Assembly: GCA_004352715.1 (NCBI GenBank)
Contig: SCFE01000011.1
Span: 3,046,001 to 3,110,000, forward strand
Direction of reading: 5' to 3'
DNA: 64,000 nucleotides
DNA from: Hofstenia miamia
Taxonomy: Eukaryota > Xenacoelomorpha > Acoela
In this document: in pieces, positions 57,001-64,000 of the stretch
How positions within the stretch are numbered: the first letter of the stretch is position 1
How the letters are laid out: every line of letters starts with the position of its first letter
The notes under the pieces: model-generated
Databases searched by the model: none
Told to the model about the DNA's origin: nothing
Seen by the model: the letters and a program-made list of their open reading frames with translations, nothing else
Made by a program: the position numbers and the translations under genes

Positions 57001-57745
57001 ATAGTATACTATATGAAGGATTTAGATAGCCTACCCAACATTGGAGATGGAAATTTAGGTGAGAAAGAACTGCCTCAAAGAGCAGTGAGAAATAAAAATA
57101 TATATGACCCTGAAATATGGTATTTAAATTTATTAACTGAATTTAGGCAAATAGAAGAAAACAATGCAACAACCATTGAGGAAGAGAGTGCAATGCAATC
57201 AGAGACCAGAGGAACTCCCAACAACCAACAGGAGGAGGAGAGTAAGAAGAATTTCTCAAACCAGATGTTGATTCAACAATGACAAACTGACTAACAGATG
57301 ATGTAGAGTGAGAAGGCGTCCAAGCAGTCCCCAAGGCTGATTCAAGGGCAGAGAAACCAATGGACATCAAGCCTCTCCCACCAGGGATCTGCAACATTGA
57401 TTTAAGGGCACACAGAAAAGCAGCACAACTTTCCTTCTGGTTCTTAAATCCATAGGTGCCAATTCAAGGGCAGTGTGACAGATGGAGTTCAAGGGGAAGG
57501 TGTAAGTGCAGGAACAAACTGTGATGATATGGAAGCAATTCAAGCCTGATGGTATCAATACAGAACCTACAACTGGTCAAGTGTTGACAGAGTCAACTGT
57601 GAACTGATTCAAAGGTGATGCAGTAGAGACCATCAGCACAGATTCACAGCCAATTGACTGTGAACCAAGTACCAGCAGAATGCTGTTACAGATGACCCAG
57701 CTACACACCTTCTCAGAAACCACGTCAACATGGACAATATGATCT
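57001..57745 (+). pseudogene. Post-integrase tail with degraded motif array
   Basis: The frame 57013-57282 has EKELPQRAVRNKNIYDPEIW and LNLLTEFRQIEENN, matching the family B tail at 14590-14640 and 14350-14420. An Asp/Glu/Gln-rich stretch follows. Then, in mixed frames, words such as CAAGGCTGATTCAAGGGCAG, AACATTGATTTAAGGGCACA and GTGCCAATTCAAGGGCAG recur from 57320 to 57640 at spacings of about 60-80 bases. They correspond to the QxDxQLKG repeat seen intact at 14.4-15.1 kb. Near the end, QYDLKSKK recalls the basic end of some pol proteins. No polypurine tract or LTR follows; gag of the next element starts at once. Confidence 0.6.
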
Positions 57746-57763
57746 AAAGAGCAAGAAAAACAA

Positions 57764-60390
57764 ATGATTAAAATTGATGGGGAAACACTACATCCCTACT
57801 TTACAGGAACTATTAAAATGAGACATAATGCATTTGAAAAACTTTCACCTGAGACAAAAGCTCACATAAGAAAAACAGCAAAAACAGAGGGGAGAAATCT
57901 ACTATTACTACTGGATGCCAACAACAGACCCATGGTGAATGTCATAATCAGTCACCCAAGAGATATGAATGAGACACTTTAAAGACCATATATGTGCAGC
58001 ACTGTGCCCATAACGTTCAATGAAGATTTTACTCTTTAAACAGCACAGAGCATCATGGCATACATTGACCAGATAACAGAAATAACAGAAGTCAACATTT
58101 AAAAACATAATATGACAAACATACATTTACTAACAGAAAAAGACTATAACAAAAATCTTGAAAAACAGTTGGATCAGACATTGAGAATGTGTGTACACAA
58201 AGTACACATAGTAATTATCACAAACTCAACAATGGAAGAGTTCCCTAAACACCTGTTCAACACCTGCATGCAAGTACAGAATATATTCTTGTGGAAAAAG
58301 GAACCAACTGATACAAAAATATCAGAATTAATTTGTTTCAACTTACAGAAAGATTACTAGGCACAAGTTTATAAAATTATGTTTAACCCATGTATAGCAA
58401 TAGATCTATATAAGCAAGTAAAACAATTGAGATCTGAATGGAGGACAATGGCATTGAGAAAGCTAATACACTTTTTATCAATTGTAGTTTAACTCAATGG
58501 CAAGAACATTTGAAAAAAATTGAAAAAATCTGGGAGAATATGAAATTACAAAAAAAACAGAAGAATGGTCAGTGATAAAAATAGAAGCACCATCACGAAA
58601 ATTCCACTAAACTATAGAGGTAGCCCTAGCTGAGGTGAATCATGCATATGAGTTGAATACTAGAAAAGACTTCAAAGGCCTGATATTTCAAGAAAAGAAT
58701 GTGCTGGAAATATGCTACAGAATAACAACATGGCTACTAGCAATTTTCACAACAAAGGACAAAGAAGTCAAAGTGCTGATATCATTGCAGACAAGACACA
58801 AACTCTCAAAAGATTTGAAATCACATTATCCCTCATTAACACACAAACAAAGAACTGGCTGTTATAAGGGCATTTTGAGAAAATGGAATCTCGAGACAAA
58901 ACACAAAAGCCAATGCAAATAATAGAAAGGTGATCAGCAGAATTATAGTAAACAAAAGCCCCATGGGAAAGATATTGATAGTGGAAATCACAAACAAAAC
59001 TGAAATATATCTAATTGAACTCTCAATATTTGAGGAGCCCATGAAGAAGTATATGTGGGGTGCAACATTGGACAGAAAGTCAAGAAATTAAATTGAGAAA
59101 CTATCAAAAATCTAGAGAGGAACAAACAGTGACAACAAAGAAGCTTATGTTCACAGAAGCTTTCACCAGAGCAGAATTAGAAGAACTTTTAAAGCCATAC
59201 AATCAGCTAGCTGTGGATGTTGAATGTAGCCCCTTGAAATTTAAAATGAAAGAAAACATATGATTGAAAATGAGCAAGAAAGAATTAACCCAAGCTTTCT
59301 GGGACATGATTGGAGATGGAAAAAATGAACTAACCCACAAAACATGCCAACAACAACAGGATCTTATACAGAGATTAAAAGACAAATAGAAATGAAGATA
59401 CTAATATGCACACCACTGGAAACAATCTATATACCAATGATACTGCAGACATGGAGACTATTGAAGGATGTTAGAGTCATGAAGGCTTTCATGCACTAGT
59501 ATAAATCATATGCAAACACAAAGGAAAAAACAATGGAGATACTCAAAAAGCAAGAATATGACAAATCAAAGGAAATAATGATGAGAAATGACAATTGTGA
59601 GAGAGTGTATATTGAGGGGACAATAACTCCATACCAGTTATACACAAAAGGGAAATCAATAAATATACAGCTTAAAGATTTAAGAAATGAAATTGAAAAC
59701 CTCACAACTAAAGTGATAATACTATTCTTGGGAGAATATGACATGGTATGGGAGGCCATTTGGGATAAGAAATATTGATATTACAATGTCACGAAATGAG
59801 TAGATAACGCATTCTTTAAATTAATCACATTTATCATTTGATTCCATCATCTGTTCACACACATAAAATATGGCTTACCTCTACCCATTTGAAATAGATT
59901 TAAACAGAAATTCAGTATGAAAATAAATAAGGAACAATTATCAAGAAAGCTGCAAAAGTCAAACTTCTGATTGACAAATATGCCAAAATCTCCAACCAAA
60001 TGAAATTCAACACTATTACCAAAATAGCAATTTCAAAACTAACCAAATCAAGCAAAACAACTAAACAGTCACCAGTTGCCAAAGGCACTGTCATAAAAAT
60101 TGAACCATCTAATTCAGATAAACTGTCAAAGGTGATCAACATCAAAAAGGTCAACTGCAGGAAAAGTGGACAAAATGCACACAACTGTAAGAATTGCAAA
60201 AAACAATGCATCCAATAGCAGACCAAAAATGCTATTACACCAATATCTATGAATCCAACTCTGAATCTAAAGAGGATTTAAACTACTAAGATTTCTGAGT
60301 CCCAGCTGTGTAGGAACACTTTTTGTGGTGACTAACCTTAATAAAAACACAATCTTTGTCACCATAAATGGAATAGCAATATAAGTGTAG
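57764..60390 (+). pseudogene. Family A-like gag, most complete copy, with degenerate zinc knuckle
   Basis: Plus-strand frames in order: MIKIDGETLHPYFTGTIKMR (57764), a stretch with LTEKDYNKNLEKQLDQTLRM (58112), NHAYELNTRKDFKGLIFQEK (58635), IFEEPMKKYMW (59020), EEQTVTTKKLMFTEAFTR (59115), KILICTPLETIYI (59390), VYIEGTITPYQLY (59605), VWEAIWDKKY (59750), and then a Lys/Ser-rich region with a CCHC-like knuckle C-x2-S-x4-H-x4-C (60156-60197; the second Cys is Ser). A pre-protease segment GTLFVVTNLNKNTIF follows (60310-60370). Minus-strand copies at 10.7-19.1 and 33.8-36.2 kb share the blocks. No LTR or coiled-coil start is present upstream, so the 5' end is lost. Many stops. Confidence 0.6.
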
Positions 60391-61685
60391 AATCCCTATT
60401 GTTAGAGATTGACCATAATTATCTTTAACTATTAATTTTCTTAGTTAATATGTATTTTTCTGAGACTAGTGAGATTCCAATAGATCTCTACCATTCAAGT
60501 TGTTACACAGATTTAGGTTATTAATTATGACTGCAACTCTATTGCTTTGAAATAATTAACTAACTTCCATTTTGATTGTTGACAGCAGCAGATTGCAAGA
60601 TCAGAACCTAAAGCTGAACCCTGAAATCAAGAAGGATTGGTATCCAGCAGTTATCACCATTTACTACACAATTGCTGTGATTCATGAAGCTTTCTAAGTT
60701 ATTGTGGTTTGTGTAGTGTAGTGGAATGCCTCCCTGTGTTGCTTAACTTCCTCAAATTTGTACTTTGATTGCTCTTGTTATTTGAAATAGTAATAAAGGA
60801 ATTGAGGCAACCTGACTCTTTTACCTTCTTATGTTCCCTACATATAAATTACTATAAATACAAATTACTACATGGTCCTGTATAAATGAGAGCAACCAAT
60901 GTGGCCTACAGAAACATGACAGTTGCAGGTCTGGTATTTATTAATATAATTAGTATACCCTGTAACATAATTACTAGGGTGCTCATAGAAACCTTGTATG
61001 GGTAATAAATCTTATTGTTTAATCTATTCAAGAATTTGGATCTAAAATAGATGGTTAACCTATAGTCAGCTGTCCAACTGTTTAATAACATAATATATAA
61101 AGTGAATAGAATTAATACACAAAGCAAAACAGAGAAAAACTCCTATTTGTACACCTATCCTATGAACACACTTTTATGAACAGGGTATACCACTAATGCA
61201 AAAGCTATTGTGAATTGCAGATTGCTGAATGGCAACCACCCAAAGGCTGGTAAATGCATCCTTTGGGATCTTGAACACTACTCATGTGCCTGAAAAATTA
61301 GCTTTCTATTTGCATTATGTAATCAAACCTGATACAAAGCAAATATAAATCTAAGTGATTTATTCTATAAAATTTCTGAACTTATTTAGTTTTTATATTC
61401 ATTTTATACAAGAAAACAACATGTACACGTTCATCATTGATATGTCCAAATTTAACACATAGTCCTTGTCTGCTTATTTACACAACAATTTATTAATTTG
61501 GCTAAGTGTTTTTGCTTAATCATTTTTGTAAAATGCTTTTTTGCCAACAGGCACTAATACTATAATACTGCTTAATTTACAAAAATGGTTAATTGATATA
61601 AAACTGTAATCACAAATTCTTAATAAACTTAAAATCAAAAAGTATTTTATTTCTTTGTTTCCTTTTTTCATCACTTCTTTGCTGA
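60385..61685. mobile_element. LTR-like insertion splitting the protease region
   Basis: Begins TGTAGAATCCC right after the strand VTINGIAI and ends shortly before ATEAIMDTGSS, two pieces that are adjacent in Ty3/Gypsy proteases. Its middle (around 61030-61160) shares words with the family A LTR (TTGGATCTAAAATAG, ACCTATAGTCAGCTG, GAGAAAAACTCCTATTTG) in the minus-sense order. The right boundary and target duplication were not resolved. No coding region. Confidence 0.55.
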
Positions 61686-62460
61686 TTATGCCACAGAAGC
61701 AATAATGGATACAGGATCATCAGTATCAATAATAGCAAACACCTGTGATAACCAAATCAGCATAAATCACAACAACATTAAATCACATAACCATAGACTA
61801 ATAATTGCTTCTGATGATTACTTCAATACAAAGGGATTGTTCAAAGAACTAGAGTTTACCATCTCAATAAATTAAACTTTGATACTCTTGTTGTTGACCC
61901 AGCAAACCATACTGAAATGTAGAAATAACTCATTAACTGCTCTCATTCTAAATAAGAGCAACAAACTGATTACAAAACCTATTCTTTCACTAGAAATGAC
62001 AGATAATGATGACAATTTAAGTTCTACTCTAATAATAGACATAGAAACTCATCCACATTTGGTAACTAATGAAATCAAACACTAAATAAAATTCTTTGCA
62101 AATACTGTATTGATACTACAAATAATATTCCCATCAGACAATCTGTTTGTCTGGTACCTGAAACATGAGTATCAAAAATCTGATCACACTTACTAAATTA
62201 TGGCATCAGTTAGCTGTCCAAGAGTCTCCCCCTGTTTACATCAAGCAGAATGAGAAGCATAGATTATGATTTCTGTAAAATGAATGACATCAAAAAAATG
62301 ATGCATATCCTCTGCCACACATTGAGGTTATTCTTTACACAGTATGTGAAAACTCCTTCTTCACAATTCTACACTTATGTAAATCATACTGGCTGGTATC
62401 AATGTGAAAAACTTACATCAAAAAACTGCCTTCATTATTTTAGTGGCTTTACATTACAAT
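61686..62460 (+). pseudogene. Ty3/Gypsy protease and RT N-terminal fragment
   Basis: The protease active site AIMDTGSSVSII has codons for Asp-Thr-Gly at 61708-61716, followed by SHNHRLIIASDDYF. In changing frames there follow the RT entry block (DTTNNIPIRQ, LVPET, about 62115-62165), SPPVYIKQNEKHR (62227-62260), DAYPLPHIEVILYTV (about 62300) and FFTILHLCKSYWLVSM (about 62360-62405). Coding breaks off at about 62460, before the catalytic YxDD. It is the continuation of the gag at 57.8-60.4 kb. It does not match the RT at 54.4-55.2 kb word for word, which suggests a different family. Confidence 0.65.
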
Positions 62461-62860
62461 AAAAATATCTACAGCAAACTAAACAAAGTGGGTAACAAAG
62501 TTCACTCATTCACACCAGTACATACTACTGAAAGTAAACAAACCAAAAATATATCAACTTATTTGTCAAGCCCTCATAAAATCACCAAAGTCCTTGACCA
62601 CAACAATTATTTGTTAAGTAATAGCACAACATGTAACTTTCAATCTCTGAAAAGGACAATTAAAGAACATTGAAAACACAAAAAAATAATGATAAATAAG
62701 AATTTGAAGTAATAACAAGTAATAAAGACATTTACTTGAAATTTCTGAGCTAGGTGTGGTCCATGAGGAACAATTTGAATACTCTGTGACCTATTCTAAG
62801 GTGCCAGATCCACCAAGACATACCTTTGCCACCCAATAGGATGTGCAAACATAACTAATA
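62461..62860 (+). pseudogene. Ty3/Gypsy integrase C-terminus and tail
   Basis: Reads LNKVGNKVHSFTPVHTTESK, then YLSSPHKITKVLDHNNYLLS (GPY/F-like), RTIKEH, KEFEVITSNKDIYLKFLS, and EEQFEYSVTYSKVPDPPRHT. It directly follows the RT N-terminal fragment, so RT palm, RNase H and the integrase core are deleted at about 62460. The same tail is on the minus strand at 4440-4760. Confidence 0.6.
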
Positions 62861-64000
62861 CAGTCCCAATAATTGGGATATTAATGAAAATTCTTTTTTT
62901 AGATCACATTCAGATGAAGATAACGCTATCAGAAAACTCCATCTGCAAAAGTGAGGTACCAGATTAACCTTCTAATTACAGACATTAAGCTAATTACCAA
63001 CACACCACTAAAAGTCCACTCTCACATCTGATTGACATATCAGATGTTGGTGAAACTACCTTCCTAGTGTTGAAGCAGCAGCCCCCACTAGCTAATATAC
63101 ATGTCTGTGTGTTGAACCCATAGTACAGCATGGAGAGCAGAGGTGAATCAAGTGGTCAGTCAAACATACTGACTTCCTAGCCATGGTACAGCTCAGGTAG
63201 CCAATTCACAGAGGAGCCTTAAAAAGACACTGAATTATTTCCATCAACTACTCAAACATTACAAACTACTATACCAGAAGAATCAGTGTTACAACCAATT
63301 GCTATAAACAGTCAAAGAAATGTCTCCACCAATTGTTCTCCCCTACTTATCAGAGATCTCACTCAACACAATGACTACTAGAGTGATGTGAACAAAGGAG
63401 AGCCAATGTGTCTACAGTTGGCAAAAAAACCCTGCATCTATATTTTATCACACCAAATCTGGCATCTCACATGATACCAAAGCTTTTATCAAAAAACAAT
63501 TAGACACAACTCACCATAAAGTTAGTTGTTTGAATATGCTGTTTACAATTGATGTGGAAAAACATTCAGTTGTAAATACTTTGATTTCCTACAACCACAC
63601 TATGCAAGAAGACATGAACTGTTCATACTTCTGCAGTACTGTTCACATTTGCTTCAACTATGAGTTCCACATTACTAACCTGTAAATTCCTCTGGAAATT
63701 AATTGCTCTTTGGAAAATATTCTAGTTATTTACTTCATTAAAACTAAAGAACTTAGTGATTCTAAATGGTTGGATAAGCTTTCTCTTTCTTGATGATTGG
63801 CTAAAGCACATAAAATTAGAAATGTTATTATACTACCAGATTTTGACTATAGAAATGTAATCAGTGCTGTAACCTACAAATTGGAATTTAGTTTGGATAA
63901 ATTTTGCAGGATTTTGACATTCTACTGCTAAATTAATATATACTGATCTTTTTCTACATATAATCTGCCTACAACATAGACTTATAGTCAACAAATGTCT
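62861..64000. other. Decayed sequence, no gene assigned
   Basis: Short plus-strand frames (for example around 63440-63680 with SCLNMLFTIDVEKHSVVNTL and MQEDMNCSYFCSTV) have a protein-like composition but no motif I recognise. They may be the remainder of the retroelement 3' part or a different element. No LTR found before the window ends. Confidence 0.35.

Overview
This is eukaryotic, almost certainly invertebrate animal, nuclear DNA. It is very AT-rich, has spliceosomal introns (for example a 79-base intron at 2631-2709), many short ACATGTA-type motifs, TA microsatellites, and animal-type transposons from many superfamilies (hAT, piggyBac, Ty3/Gypsy LTR, LINE, MITEs). The sequence does not let me name a phylum. 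I see no convincing intact host gene. The window is a transposon graveyard in which elements sit inside elements.

Layout. 0.2-3.0 kb: a decayed, intron-containing hAT-type (TTF zinc finger/DUF4371-like) gene. 3-8.7 kb: AT-rich non-coding DNA with one retroelement integrase-tail fragment (minus, about 4.5-4.7 kb). 8.7-20.3 kb: minus-strand Ty3/Gypsy gag pieces and LTRs of 'family A' (LTR about 1.1-1.4 kb, reading TGTAGCAT...TGTTACA or TGCTACA in the sense direction). One gag is split by a 4.8-kb LTR element of 'family B' (11675-16448; 4-bp duplication CCAG; primer-binding site fitting tRNA-Arg). 20.5-23.3 kb: a piggyBac element with TTAA flanks and a decayed transposase. 23.3-31.7 kb: further family A LTRs; one is a solo LTR (ATAG duplication) itself split by a 1.1-kb insertion that carries a tRNA-like sequence. 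33.7-43.9 kb: minus-strand gag, protease, RT, RNase H and integrase fragments mixed with LTRs. 45.0-48.0 kb: a BED-finger hAT transposase pseudogene split by an 820-bp MITE. 48.1-54.4 kb: LINE fragments, apparently one LINE inside another. 54.4-57.7 kb: a plus-strand Ty3/Gypsy RT-RNase H-integrase-tail pseudogene. 57.8-62.9 kb: a second plus-strand Ty3/Gypsy body (gag, zinc knuckle, protease, partial RT, integrase C-terminus), its protease split by an LTR-like insertion. 62.9-64.0 kb: unassigned.

How the parts relate. Family B at 11.7-16.4 kb carries only a coiled-coil gag start joined to a post-integrase tail. That tail matches the tail of the 54.4-57.7 kb pol, so the latter is probably the autonomous relative. 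The tail contains a tandem array of a short basic motif around PQ(S/T)DxQLKG, which is the most novel-looking protein feature here. Many reading frames carry stops and frameshifts. Five isolated single Ns look in several cases like assembly joins, so some apparent decay and duplication may be artefact. All domain calls were made by eye from motifs; no searches were run.
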